64,000 nt of DNA, taken from contig JARKIF010000033.1 in assembly GCA_029378245.1 (NCBI GenBank), forward strand, positions 124,001 through 188,000. Direction: 5' to 3'. This document shows positions 49,157-59,991 of the stretch, piece after piece (the stretch's first letter is position 1; each line of letters starts with the position of its first letter). Below the pieces are notes generated by a model. That model did no database searches and was not told the origin of the DNA. It saw nothing but the letters and a program-made list of their open reading frames with translations. The translations under genes were made by a program, and so were the position numbers. The DNA comes from Roridomyces roridus (lineage: Eukaryota; Basidiomycota; Agaricomycetes; Agaricales; Mycenaceae).

Positions 49157-50344
49157 CTGACGGTCGGTCCTCGGGGCTTGAGGATGCGGGTAGTGCGAAA
49201 TGCGCACTCCAATCACCACATGGGGCTGGCACGAGCGCAAGAGGTGGCAGATCAACTGATCTCTGACACTGTCTCACGCACCCCCCCCCCTTCCTCATTT
49301 GGGTGTAGCTCCGTGAAGTCCGCTAAGCGGCTAAGCCCGATCGCTGTCGTCTACTCGTATGTCCATTCTCTGCTTGCAATTGGGTAGCATAGGGTTTTTA
49401 ACCTCTTGCTCAACACTTAAGACTGATATTTGACACCACTCGATACATTTTGTGCATTTTGTCGATTCCACTGTGCCATCAAGGCCAACCGGAGATATCA
49501 ACCTTGTGTCGCGGATCACTTGATTTGCCACCTCTTGCACGAGCGGAAAGGCCGTCGATACGATGGAATAGGATGGATGTAGGGAAGACAATGTAGTGAT
49601 CTACTGATACGCGGTCATGGCAGCCGTAGCGGCTCCACCGCCTATTTGCTCAAGGCTCAGTGTATCTTGAACTCCGCCTGAGTCCTCTCTGTGGTCACAT
49701 TTGCCTTCAAAATCCTCATCTTTGAACAAGTTTTGAATGCGGCATCGGAAATTGCCAGTTTGTGCTCAGTCGGAGGATGGTATGATGATAGTATGTACGG
49801 CAGCTGCAACAGGGTCTGAAGCGACGGTGGCTCGAGTCACGACTTTATCCTCCCTCCCGCGGAACTGTCCACAGATTCAGTAACTACTAACAGGAGTACT
49901 TTTTCTTTCTTTCTTGATTCTTTGCTGCCATCCCTTCTCGTGTCGCCTTCCAGGAGTACTGATGAGACCGGGAAAGGGAAAGGTTCAGCACCCGCCTCGA
50001 AGAGGCCCAATCCCAGGTCATGGAATAGTTCGTTATACATAACCTGAGAACTTGCCCTGAGCTCCGTTGTTCCGGTTGTATCTCCAGGTGACAGCTTTCA
50101 CCGAGACTTGCCGCCGGTGGTGTCGATGGTCAGTGAATACACGAGAAGGGAAAGATACCTGAGGGTCCAAGACCTGGAGCCGGAGATGGTAGGAAGAGGC
50201 GACGACATCCCGCTCGTGCTTGGCTCGTGCTATGGGAGTAAATGTGGGGTACACGGGAGAAGCGGATCAAGAGGCGAGATCAAGTTGATGCAATCAAGAG
50301 CCGGATGAGGAAATCACGTAAGCCTTTTCTCCGAGTCTCTGCGA
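49157..50344. other. Intergenic, no gene seen
   Basis: It holds a run of 11 C (49282-49292). A stretch at about 50130-50330 matches the upstream flank of TM copy 2 (31140-31345), which shows that the duplication extends beyond the gene. Confidence 0.4.
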
Positions 50345-50870
50345 CAATCTTTCCAAAATCTTTCCCTATTTCACGCTCGTTCCTCCCGCCTTCACTGTCC
50401 TCGCACGCGGCGCAAAGTCCCAAATCAGTAACATCGATGTTACTTACGCCCTCCTTCACTTGGCCCTCGAGACATCCGCGCTGGCACTCTCTCGACCGTC
50501 GCACCTAAGGTGGAGTAGCCGCACGTCTGCTTTGTCGCCCAACAAGCCCAAAAAGTCGAAAAAGAAGGGTGGCAAAGCTGCTACTCCCAGCACGGCGTCC
50601 GAGTCCTTGTCGAGCTCCTCGGGTTCCTCACCCTTACGAGCACCCCATCGTTACCGCTGCTCTACTCTCCTCCTCTTGCAATTGACGACGACTCGAGTGC
50701 GATCGATTTGGCGCTCCTTCCAACCACGAATGAGCTCTCAGCGGGCTGCAGAGCCTTCGTCCTCGCCTCCTTCACCTTGATCCTCATCACATTCAGAACC
50801 TCTGCGCCGACTATGGCTGGTGCCCTTGGCCCGTCGACGGACCGCTGGCCACCGAGGAGGAATCGTTGTC
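50345..50870 (+). pseudogene. Decayed copy of the TM gene (copy 3)
   Basis: Pieces of the membrane protein appear in order but in several frames: a match to FTLVPPAFTVLARGAK, LALETSALAL, SPNKPKKSKKKGGKAATPSTAS, FVLASFTLI and TMAGALGPSTD. The original start is lost. The sequence passes into gene X at about 50870, at a different point of X from copy 2. Confidence 0.7.
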
Positions 50871-51766
50871 GATGCTGGGACGATAACCCTCCTCCCCGCA
50901 CCCGTGTACGATTCCCAGCAGCAGTAGGAGCCAGGCGACGCTGACTTCGCCATGGGGATGACTGGCGGACGATGCAGATGGAGATGCGGATGGAGATGTA
51001 GACGTGGATGGAGATGCTGATTCATTTGCGCTGCACCACCCCCAGACCCCGCCTGACTCTGGGATGACCATGGGAATGGGGGGTCTGCAGTCGTCGTTTT
51101 ACGCTACCCCTGCGTTTCCGCCGCCACCGCTCGCTACCGTGCGGGTCCCGATGCTGAGGCATCTGTTTACGGATATTGCGATTGAGCCGCTGGCTAGTGG
51201 ACGGGGGACGCCTGTAGATCGGGGGCGGTGGGCTTCTTGGGGTGGAAGGCAGATGATGATGGCTATGCAGGGATTGGGGCCGGCGATCGGGACGGGGAGG
51301 TTGGAGAGTAGGGTGCCGCAGTATCAGCGGTATGTCGATGCCCCAGCCGAGGTTTCGACGCCCATGCCCATGCCCGTTGAGGAGCAGCAGACGATGCCGA
51401 TGCCTGTGGGTATGCCGGGCCAGGCGTTCGAGCCAGATGAAGCTCTCTGGCAGCGTTTTCGCAGAGCGTCGGTGTTGAGGGCGGTGTGGCCCCGGCTGGA
51501 GTGCCTGCTGCTGATGCCATGGACATGGACGCTGCTCCTGTCACTGAGGCGGACGACGATCACGCGCGCACGCTGCTCGTGGAATGAGTGGGGGTGGCGC
51601 TCTTGGTCTTGGTCTTTCAGCTGGGTGCCTCCTCCCCGCGCGATATGATGGGCACATTTGCGGTGGCATTGGCAGCCCAAGCGATGAATCGTTGCCGCGG
51701 CAAGACGAGGGTCTAGGTAGGATGTATTTCGAGAGTTTACAACAGACGACGAGTGGTCTGGGGTGA
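50871..51766 (+). pseudogene. Decayed copy of gene X (copy 3)
   Basis: It begins at the VEDAGSITLLPAPVYD region of exon 3, has a stop after three Gln codons, and a deletion joins it to the DADGDVDVDGDAD part of exon 4. The segment SFALHHPQTPPDSGM to EPDEALWQRF is nearly identical to the parent at 18136, then the frame shifts. The copy of the stop-codon region ends near 51766. Confidence 0.75.
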
Positions 51767-52030
51767 CGATTATGTGGGGAGGGCAGGCTCCAGAGTCAAT
51801 TGTCGTTACTCAGTCTGTCTCTAGATCTTTGAATAAGGATTTGCGTCCGGTCGGAAGGAGTATGAGTAGGAGTAGGAGAGTGTTGGGCATGTATATCTGG
51901 ATCCTTAATGCTGTATATCGAGAGCGAAATGATTATATTCATCGGCAGCCGAACCTTCACTGGACTCGCAAGATTCCTGCACGCGCATTCGCTCGGCAGC
52001 CAACTGCTCACCTCCTCCGTGATCAGACTG
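51767..52030 (+). repeat. Duplicated X/NLR intergenic sequence
   Basis: Words such as AATGCTGTATATCGAGA and ATTATATTCA are shared with 34250-34330 beside NLR C and, inverted, with the NLR A flank. Similarity stops near 52030, where the 3' end of an NLR would be expected. The receptor itself is absent here. Confidence 0.6.
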
Positions 52031-52323
52031 TGTCCCGTGTAGCCTGTAGTGCAAACTTGAATGATATATCGCAATTTAGAAATGGCTTGAAGGAAAGTGA
52101 AGCTTTGAAGCAGCATCTCGGGAATCTCTCTGAGGAAGTAACATTCGCAGATAAATACGACTGGTCTGGGGGGACGAGTCATGGAGGCAGCGAGCGGATC
52201 GGCCTCGGCTCCCTTTAATCCACTCGACCATGGTCCAGTTACTGCACTGTGGAGATTTCCCTATGTAGGTCAAGAAAAGACACGCGTTCAGTAGCTACAT
52301 ACCTAGCACACTACTTGTTACAT

Positions 52324-52977
52324 TCACCAATAGTAGTTAAGATCGTACTTGGCCCAAGAGATCTCTCGCAAGATTCCCCGCGCGTTTGCCTTTGGTAACA
52401 AACTCCTCAGCTCCTGTGTAATGTTCACCCAGGCCTCACCTGGACCCGAGCACGTCAACAATTCAAACTCGGTCAACGCAGCAAAGCGCTGATCCGTCAA
52501 TACGTTGTCCAAGACACCCCAACCGTCGTGCTTGCTGGGCCGCGTGTGAACTACGAACCTGATGGAACGTAATTGCAAAGTGGAAGGGAGGAGGAGGAGG
52601 GTTTCGGGGAGTTCTCTGAGGGAACCACCGGTGCAAAAGAAATGTCGGAGAGTGGATGGGATGTGGGGAAGGAGTTGACGAGTCCGTTCGAGGGCGTCTG
52701 CGAAACTTTGGTTCATTATACTGCGTGCGATGCAGGAGCGCTCACCTTCCCATACCATTCCCCTGTTATCAAAGTCGAAACTGGAGAGAGCGCTGCCTGC
52801 CGTTGCGATATACCGAGCCAATGGTTGTACATCTTCTTGAAGGCTCATGCCCAGTGGAAAGTCGGTGAAATGGTTTGAGATTATATGGTATGGAGTCCTC
52901 GTGAGATGGCTACTCTGTGATAGTTTGGTATTGTCTGAGATGATCTGCAGACAGTTTGACGTGTATCGATTGTTCAT
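52324..52977 (-). pseudogene. F-box-type protein, C-terminal leucine-rich fragment
   Basis: A 217-codon open frame on the minus strand contains LARYIATAGSALSSFDFD, LRHFFCTGGSLRELPETLLLLPS, GVLDNVLTDQRF and a final LPKANARGILREISWAKY. This matches the C-terminal half of mushroom F-box proteins, where a short variable leucine-rich region ends with an R-G-I-L block. No F-box precedes it directly. The N-terminal half at 53943-54641 lies upstream on the same strand and could be the other half of one gene. Confidence 0.5.
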
Positions 52978-53121
52978 CTCAATCCATCCCGCTCGTTCAC
53001 TCCTTTAGCGGATTCACATGTTTCAGCGTTCCTGAAATCGACCCATCCATGTGCCAGCAAGACCCCACTTATAAGCCGATGTCAAAAAACTTGGCGGCCA
53101 CGTCTCTCTCCTCCTACCACC

Positions 53122-53653
53122 ATGGCACCTCCCCTCTGCAGCACTAAGTCCTCTCCCGCCGACTCGCGCTGCCGAGGGAGAGCTGGATACCTCTCTTCTC
53201 TCTTCTTACACTCTCCGAGTCCTCTGTCCCTAGTCTCCACCACCGATGGCGTGGCCTTCTTGGGTTTACCGGTGCGCGCCGCCATCAACCTTGCTTTGTT
53301 GTCTATCTGAGCCCACTTTGTCTACAGGTTCTCGAGCATCGAATTCGTCTTCTCACCAATAGTGTGAAAGTCCCCGTCGGTGTATCATTGTGGTGCGATC
53401 TTCCCTTGCCCGGCTACTGCCCATTCCCACTAATTGGTTTCATTTTTGAAGTATCCCTGCTCCCAGTCCTACGAATGTTGCAAGTGAGTACCCTGCTTTG
53501 TTACTGCATATGATACTCACGTCGATACAGGCTTGCAAGACGTTCACGAAAGAGCTGGGTGACTATGTGCAAGGTATGTGTGAAAATTCTATTCCATTCC
53601 GCGACGCTGACATCTATACAGCGCAAGACGGTTCCGAACCTGAAAGAGCGTAG
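53122..53653 (+). CDS. Possible small spliced gene, incomplete model
   Basis: A TATA-like CTTATAAG (53068), a CT-rich leader and ACCACCATGG at 53122 look like a basidiomycete promoter and start. Two canonical introns (53484-53530 and 53574-53621) join ...MLQ to ACKTFTKELGDYVQ and AQDGSEPERA before a stop at 53651-53653. The middle part could not be joined: the frame from 53122 stops at 53308-53310, so at least one intron is missing from the model. No family is recognised. Confidence 0.3.
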
Positions 53654-53942
53654 TTGTGACGGGACATACATAGTTTCGGAGGGTATTTTGGAGCATATAG
53701 AGTACTATGTAGTAGCTTTTAATTGATCTCATTTTTTACCAAACAATCCCGGGAGGCATCCATAAGCAACGCGCTGGAGCATTCCATGCAATCCCAAATC
53801 ACACCTTCGCTTACCCGCGCTTACCCGGTAGAATCACCATCCCATCCCAAATCATACCACCACATATCGGCGTTTTGGGCACAATAGTGAACACACGGTA
53901 TTCTACGGTTTCATTCCTGACAGCCTTAGCCGATCTCAAATT

Positions 53943-54641
53943 TTAACATATCATACCATACAATTCCACCGACTTTTCACTGGGGCTCATGAATGGTCCC
54001 ACCGTGAGGTGATGGAAGAGCAGGACGGAGGGAAGAGTGAGGACCCAGGAGAAGAAGACGGGGTCACAGCTCCGCACAAACAGGGCGCGCAATGGTGCAA
54101 GGCGGATGGACGGCGGGGGCGAAGGCTGGTGGGTCGCAAAACCCTCCATATGCAGCTCGCTCAACCCAGGAAGGCAGGACACCGCATTCATGACCGTCTG
54201 CAGCGAAATTTTGGGAGTGGATAGCACAAGGTCTAACCTTGTTATAGAAGAGGAATCCACGGCCCAAGAGCGTAGATGCGGCTGGAGAGCGTCCAGCTCA
54301 GTTGTAATCGACGGATCTATCCCGACATGCCTTTCCGTGCCTGTGATACGAATCGTCCGTAGATTTGGGCAAGGATGGAGCCGCGCGAGGAGGGCGTCAT
54401 CGAGCAAAGCCGGCACGACGGTCAGCGTGAGCTCTCGGACGAACGACAGAATCGGAAATGAGGAGGTATCGACGATATCCACGATATGAGGAAGGGATTG
54501 AGCGTGAACCGTCAGCGCGGTGAACAGGCGTCCGCGGCTGCGACGGGCCCATCGTCTGCAGACAAGACCGCAGACACTCATTTCCTTGTCATCGCAAAGG
54601 TCGATGACACGATCGACCAGTTCTTGAGGGAGGTCGTTCAT
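53943..54641 (-). CDS. F-box protein, short
   Basis: The frame is 232 aa and starts MNDLPQELVDRVIDLCDD, a typical F-box helix 1, followed by MSVCGLVCRRWARRSRGRLF, the rest of the F-box (residues 3-45). Leucine-rich-like strands follow (FVRELTLTVVP, LRTIRITG, SITRLDLVL, LPGLSELHMEGF). F-box proteins bring substrates to SCF ubiquitin ligases through Skp1. The frame stops after KSVELYGMIC, earlier than usual, so it is probably truncated; a matching C-terminal half lies 966 bp downstream. Confidence 0.65.
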   Translation of the reverse strand: MNDLPQELVDRVIDLCDDKEMSVCGLVCRRWARRSRGRLFTALTVHAQSLPHIVDIVDTSSFPILSFVRELTLTVVPALLDDALLARLHPCPNLRTIRITGTERHVGIDPSITTELDALQPHLRSWAVDSSSITRLDLVLSTPKISLQTVMNAVSCLPGLSELHMEGFATHQPSPPPSIRLAPLRALFVRSCDPVFFSWVLTLPSVLLFHHLTVGPFMSPSEKSVELYGMIC

Positions 54642-55287
54642 TGATCAAAGGTTTCGAGCAAGAGAGTACCGCGACGCCGCCAAATAGACCCCTGTGAGGA
54701 AGACTTCAGTGCGAGACTTGGCAGAGCGGGTGGGAACGGAGGCGCCGCAATTCTGATGACTTACTGAACCCTTTTTGAAAATGGGCACTGTTCGAGCGTG
54801 CGTTTGGTGTTTCTTCTCGGCGTCGTGAGGGCAGGAAGCAAGGTGTGACAGTCCTGATCAACACGTGCTGAGTTGGGTTGATGGTTTCACAAATCATTTC
54901 GGCAGCCCGGCTTGGCGGCTGCATATTTTTTCCGTTCCAATTTCCAACGAAAAAGACGGCAACTTCATCTTGTCCCATGAAATCACTTTGCAAATCGGCA
55001 ACAAGAACGTTCGGAATTGCTAAGTCACTGCCGATCTCAACATTGTCGAGCTGCAATGATTGTTGAATAAGTACTTCATTGGCGTCCGACCCGCCAGCCA
55101 GGATTTTCTCTCGGTTTCAAACAACTTGCACACAGTCCACGGCTATGGCCCACTTTGGAGTATTCAAAACAGGCGGCTGGATCATCCTGACCTTGTGAGC
55201 TTAGCTGCTCAATGCCCAATTGGCGCGGTATTATACTGAGGCCTGGGCGCTCCGAGTCGGTAACTTCACCCAACCATGTAGCACCAT
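54642..55287. other. Intergenic, no gene seen
   Basis: This is the 5' flank of the F-box gene. Short minus-strand frames lack any domain. Confidence 0.4.
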
Positions 55288-55295
55288 GGATCTCT

Positions 55296-56069
55296 TAGGG
55301 CTGCGGACCCGAACCGTCCATGACGGCTTGACGGCCGCCCGTCGACGGGTACCCGTGCCGACCCGGCGGGCTCGAACACAGAATTTCAACGGTACCGTCA
55401 GAGACGGCCCGTATGCCGTCAAGACCCGTCAAAAATCGGCCGTGACGGCCGTCGAACGGGTGTGGTAAAGATCAAGGTAACTCGAGGGAGTCATGGCGGC
55501 TGCCGTGGTATTCAATCCTCGGAGATTACTGCACGGTCCTTGAATTCGTTGCCATCTCAGATTACGCACTGATCTCCGCTGCTTCCTCATATTTCGTTGC
55601 TGATTTTGTAATGATTTTGCTCCAACTATGTGAGTGGATCATTTGGGAAATTCCTTCGGCATCAGGGAACTCACCAATTCCATGTTTGACAGTTCCTTTG
55701 CGTGCCTTGCCAGAGTCTCGAAGGGTTCCCCATTGAGCATCATTGATTGCCGCCAGTTAGCCGGGCACATTCACGTCATTTGCAACAATTTGGTGGCTTT
55801 TCTGTGCTACCGAGCATTCCCATCGTGTACAAAATGCTCGCAGGAGGTCGAAATTTCCACAAGGCTTCAATCTACTTCAATCTGCTACAGGATGATGTCA
55901 TGTGATCAAGGCAGCCGAACCGTCTACCGTGACGGCCGTTTTTGATGCCGAACCGACCCGTCAGCAAGTCTGGACCCAGTTTGACGGGACGGGGACGGGG
56001 ACGGCTGACAGCCGTCTCATGCCGTCAAATTGACGGCCGTCACCGTTACGGTTCGGGTCCGCAGCCCTA
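55296..56069. mobile_element. hAT-like element with perfect 21-bp TIRs
   Basis: The element is 774 bp with perfect terminal inverted repeats of 21 bp (55296-55316 and 56049-56069) starting TAGGGCTGCGGACCC. Perfect 8-bp target duplications GGATCTCT lie at 55288-55295 and 56070-56077. Subterminal GACGGCCGTC palindromes link it to the family of the element at 47789. No transposase is seen. It is probably the youngest of the five because no base differs between its TIRs or target copies. Confidence 0.92.
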
Positions 56070-56077
56070 GGATCTCT

Positions 56078-57206
56078 TGATCATTTTGACTGTGATGACA
56101 TGCGTACGAGGCAATTTTGACCTGGACTTGAGCGCACGGTGTCAACTGCCTTTTCTCGCCCTGCCAAATATCGCGTCGGCACGAAGCCCGGACATGAATT
56201 GGTTTCAAGGTACGTTCACGCGGTCTGGCAGTGAAAGTGCAACTCTTTGTCAATTTGTCAACAAATCGATAGTAGATGACGTTGATACTCAGAAGAGAAG
56301 ACGTACTTTTGAACTCTAGAATCAACCTGACAATCATCCTTGGTTTCTCGATAAAATGATAAATCTGCGACAGGTGCCTGGCGGGTTCGTCTGTTGACAT
56401 GTTATCAACCTTCAAGTGAGTTCTCGTCAGAAGCTCCGGTTCCTAGGCTAACTGAACAGGGGCACGGGAAACCTCCGATCAAAACCTTTACAAAAAAACC
56501 AGCGGTGAGCGAGTGTCCGATCGCGGTAGTCAGTCAGCACAGGCGGGGTCGGATCGACGTGCGGACGCAGCGGCGGCAACTTCAACAGGGATGCAATGGC
56601 ATGAGATAGCAGTTTTTGATATCTAAATAGGCCCAGTGTGGCAAAACCCGTACGGGGTTTTGTGGGTCATAGATATGACCAAGTCAGTGTATGTTCTAAT
56701 TGGACAGGACGAGGTGTTTGGTCGGCCACTGGCACAACTTGAGCACCATCAAAAAAAATGAATGCAGGAATGGCCCGTCGTATGTACGAGCCGTCAGACT
56801 AGCTCAAAATTCAATCATGGGAGTCAGGCCAGATAGTTGCCGCCACACGACATTCCCGATTATCCACGGAGGCGGATCGGTCGGTATATGTAGCAAATTA
56901 CCCGCGGGTTCTTCAACTTCGCGGGTCAGGGACGCGGGTTGGGCGGGTTCCACCAATGCTCAACCCGTACCCGTACCCGCCGTACCCTGGACTAAACCGG
57001 CGGGTGAACCACCCGTGACGAACCTTATGGAGCTGAGACAGGTTATCTCATCCGATCTCCTCCACGATTTCCGCTAACTGCTAAGCGCAATACGAACTAC
57101 AGTACTTGTATGGTTAAGATGCCATTGCCCCCAATTTCGGATACGGGTAACTCCGTAGCGCGTCCCTTAAATATCAACCACAGCAGACAGCCTTCAACAT
57201 TGAACA
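56078..57206. other. Intergenic with GGGT/ACCC-rich repeat
   Basis: At 56896-57020 words such as ACCCGCGGGT and CCGTACCCGTACCCG repeat in both orientations and suggest a MITE remnant. No gene is seen. The rest is the 5' flank of the hydrolase copy. Confidence 0.35.
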
Positions 57207-57486
57207 ATGCTCCTCTTCTTCTTTTCTTCATTGTTGTCAGGAGTCGCTGCACTTTGCTCTTGCTCGACGACATCCATCCCGGTTCACGTCGATGTCCTTG
57301 TTCCGAAGGACCCCCTGGATGAATTTGCCGGGCTTCAATCCAATGCAAGCGGTCTACGTCATCTGGACAACACGTACAATATCTATGGTGTTTTCTGCCG
57401 CCCGCAGGCGGTCTCCTCTGGTAATTTCTTCTCTCTCAAGCTCAGAAAGCAGGTTTGATTGATCCATGTTAGATGTCGTACAGCTC

Positions 57487-58037
57487 AATTTAGTAAAGTT
57501 CAAAACGACGAATGGTAAATCAAGAATGGCAAAGAGCCGTCTGTTTGCAATTCTGGTTTCGGTGGCATGGCATGAGATTTGGCTGCTGAGGAATGATCGG
57601 GTTCTTTCGAATCCTGGAAAAGTCCACAGTGAATGTGAAATACATGAACGATGGATTCGTTCTGTGAACAAATCCTTTTCCCGAGACAAAATTCTTGCAA
57701 ACACAAACCGTTTTGGTCAACTCGCTTTTGATAAAGAGCTGGTTCTCCACACCTGGAGTGGTTTGCTGCTTGATGAAGATGGTCTGCCGGATGACTGGTT
57801 ACATTGCAAGGGGGTTTTAGTGGGTATGTTTGATTATAGAAGTGGAATAGGTTAATCCTGTAGCGGCTGGAGTCCCACACTGGTTCCTACTGTGCGCAAC
57901 GGCATTTCCTCCTGGACGTTCTTTCCCGGCAAACATCTAGAGAAATCTAGAAATCCTAGCGGACACTTCTTGGAATGCTTCTGCTGACTGAGATTTGTTT
58001 TAACGCTCCCAAAAAAAAAAAAAAAAAAAAAAAAAAA
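57487..58037 (+). mobile_element. 5'-truncated LINE with poly(A) tail
   Basis: A 551-bp insertion ends in 27 A (58011-58037). It is flanked by 15-bp target copies, GATGTCGTACAGCTC (57472-57486) and GATGTTGTACAGCTC (58038-58052), one C-to-T apart. A frame at 57466-57855 (WHEIWLLRNDRVL, LVLHTWSGLLLDEDGLPDDW) looks like the C-terminal end of a non-LTR retrotransposon ORF2, probably Tad1-like. Severe 5' truncation is typical of LINE insertion. Confidence 0.85.
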
Positions 58038-58129
58038 GATGTTGTACAGCTCCTCATCCACGGACTCACCTACACCAGCCAATACTGGTCCCCACCGACA
58101 GAGGAATTCAGAAACTACTTGTACGCCGC

Positions 58130-59229
58130 TGAAACGGTGCACTAGGGTGCGGCCGTGAAATAGAAACTCTGAGTAGTATCGAATGTAGTGAGATAACTCA
58201 ACCACAAACTCAACCACTAATCAATCTAAATCTCAACCAATCCAATGCTCGTGTGTGTGTGTTCGGGGTAGTAGGACAGGCGTCTCGTCCGTCAAAACCT
58301 CGGTACAACGTCAAAGGTAACTCTCGGGGGTTCAAGCTCGTCGTGTCCGAACGCGCAGTCTCAAGCTAACTAGCCGGGGCTCAGTCAAACTCTGGTCTCT
58401 AGGTTGTGTTCTGAGCAATTTATTGTCCGCACTGGTCTCACAGATTGGAGGGGTAAAATCTACTACTGTACATGCTGTTTTGCTATGGCTTTTATACATT
58501 TTGCGGACTGAAGAATATATATGGTATCTGTGATGCCAAGGCCTCGTCTGGCCAATGGCATAGCTCTCATTCCTCTTTCTGATCAGTTCGTCAGGATTGC
58601 GTGCTTGATGCCTCAGTCAGCCGTCGATCCTCACGTGCTGCCGGAAGTTCCAGAACGCTCCATCGGTTTATCTCTTTCCCTCTCAGACTGGCCGGAGGTT
58701 TCCTTCTGCCTTAGATGCCTGAACCAGTCTGCCGGGGGCTTGCTAGGCAGGTAATCAACCCGCCCGAGCCTCATCATCGATAATTGTGTCTCGGTTGGCT
58801 TTGGAGCCGGTGATGCCGGAAGTCAGCACTCGCGGCTTGTCAAACTTCTCTTTCTCAGTATCTCTGATATGTCTCCGGCAGACGTTTCCTGACGTCCGGC
58901 CCCTACGTGCGTGCCTGAATGGTTGGGTAATGCAACATTCGTAATAGTCTGGTCTGATCACCCCGGGTTCAACTCCCGGTGAGTACGGTTCGAGTATTGT
59001 CTCTGTTGGTAGGTGGGACGGGCAGTCCCTTCTGATCCTCTTGGTTACTCTCGGGCAGTAGTACACAGTCGTCAACTAATTCCCAAAGCCCTTGAGTTTA
59101 ATACACTGCCCCGAGGCGGACATGTACCCTCAACATTGATGTTATGCCTCACTGTTCCCGGGACTTGCTTGTAAGCTGGAAACACGATATTTCGTAAATT
59201 CCCGGCGTGTAAAAGTACACTGCTTATCA
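58130..59229. mobile_element. LTR-like insertion (probable solo LTR)
   Basis: The 1100-bp insert starts TG and ends CA and is flanked by CCGC on both sides (58126-58129 and 59230-59233). Dropping the insert and one CCGC restores the hydrolase frame exactly, so the borders are sound. It encodes no protein and holds a (GT)n run near 58250. A tRNA-like T-arm at 58961-58981 is odd for an LTR, so a composite element is possible. Confidence 0.55.
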
Positions 59230-59991
59230 CCGCCTTCTCGTGCGACCGTGGAATCCCCTCTCTTGCAGTCGATTGGCTTGGTGTCGGGCTGAGTTCGCGG
59301 CCACTAAACGCATCGGACGTCCAATACCCGAGCGTCTCGGCGGTCATGTCTCAGATTGCCCGGCTCCTGAAAAGTACGCCAATCGTCCCCGGTGTTCAAC
59401 CTTTCGAAAAAGTTATCGGCGTGGGCCATAGCGCTGGTTCGGGCCTCCTAATTTTTGATGCCATCGTCGAGGGCCCCCACTCCCCATTCGACAGCTTCGT
59501 CCTCACCGCCGCCCTCACAGTCGTGCCCAGCACGCTCAGCTCGGCAGGATCCTTGATTTCCCCCGCACGGGACGTCGACCCACTCCGCTGGGCAACTCTC
59601 GACCCGGCATACATCTCGATCACCGACCGCAGCATCTTCTACCCACTCGACCAAACCACCTTCTCACCACGCATGTTCAATGGCTTTCGACAATTTCACA
59701 AAAGACGTGGGGACCGTGTCGACGTTCGTGCAGACCGCTGCCACGTCGTTGCCAAACAAATACACGGGGCCTGTTGTGAAGATAGTTGGGTCCGAGGATC
59801 AAATCCTTTGCAGTGGAGGTACATGTACCAATGTTACGGCGTTGAAGGAGACCGAACAGGTGCTGTGGCCCAATGCGAGGAGTTTCGATGTTGTGGTAGC
59901 CCAGGGGAGCGGGCATGATTTGAATCTCGATTTCCATGCCCTCGGGCCATTCAATACTTTTGTTAAATTTGTGCAGCAGTTTGCTAGATAG

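Larger units (their letters stand above)
57207..59991 (+). pseudogene. Secreted alpha/beta hydrolase, copy 1, broken by two insertions
   Basis: Exon 1 (57207-57420) starts with a signal-like MLLFFFSSLLSGVAAL and SIPVHVDVLVPKDP. A phase-1 intron follows (57421-57472). Exon 2 is cut by a LINE (57487-58037), resumes as VQLLIHGLTYTSQYWSPPTEEF, and is cut again by an LTR-like element (58130-59229). It then continues FSCDRGIPSLAVDWLGVGL, the nucleophile elbow VGHSAGSG, VGSEDQIL and GSGHDLNLD (candidate Ser, Asp, His triad), to the stop at 59991. A one-base frameshift lies near 59680. The tandem copy at 61111 has the same structure. Confidence 0.82.

Noticed and set aside
58905..58985. A-box and B-box-like sequence with CCGGGTTCAACTCCCGG, possible tRNA
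   Set aside because: The acceptor stem has a mismatch and several wobble pairs, and no anticodon stem forms. At best it is a tRNA-derived remnant inside the LTR-like element.
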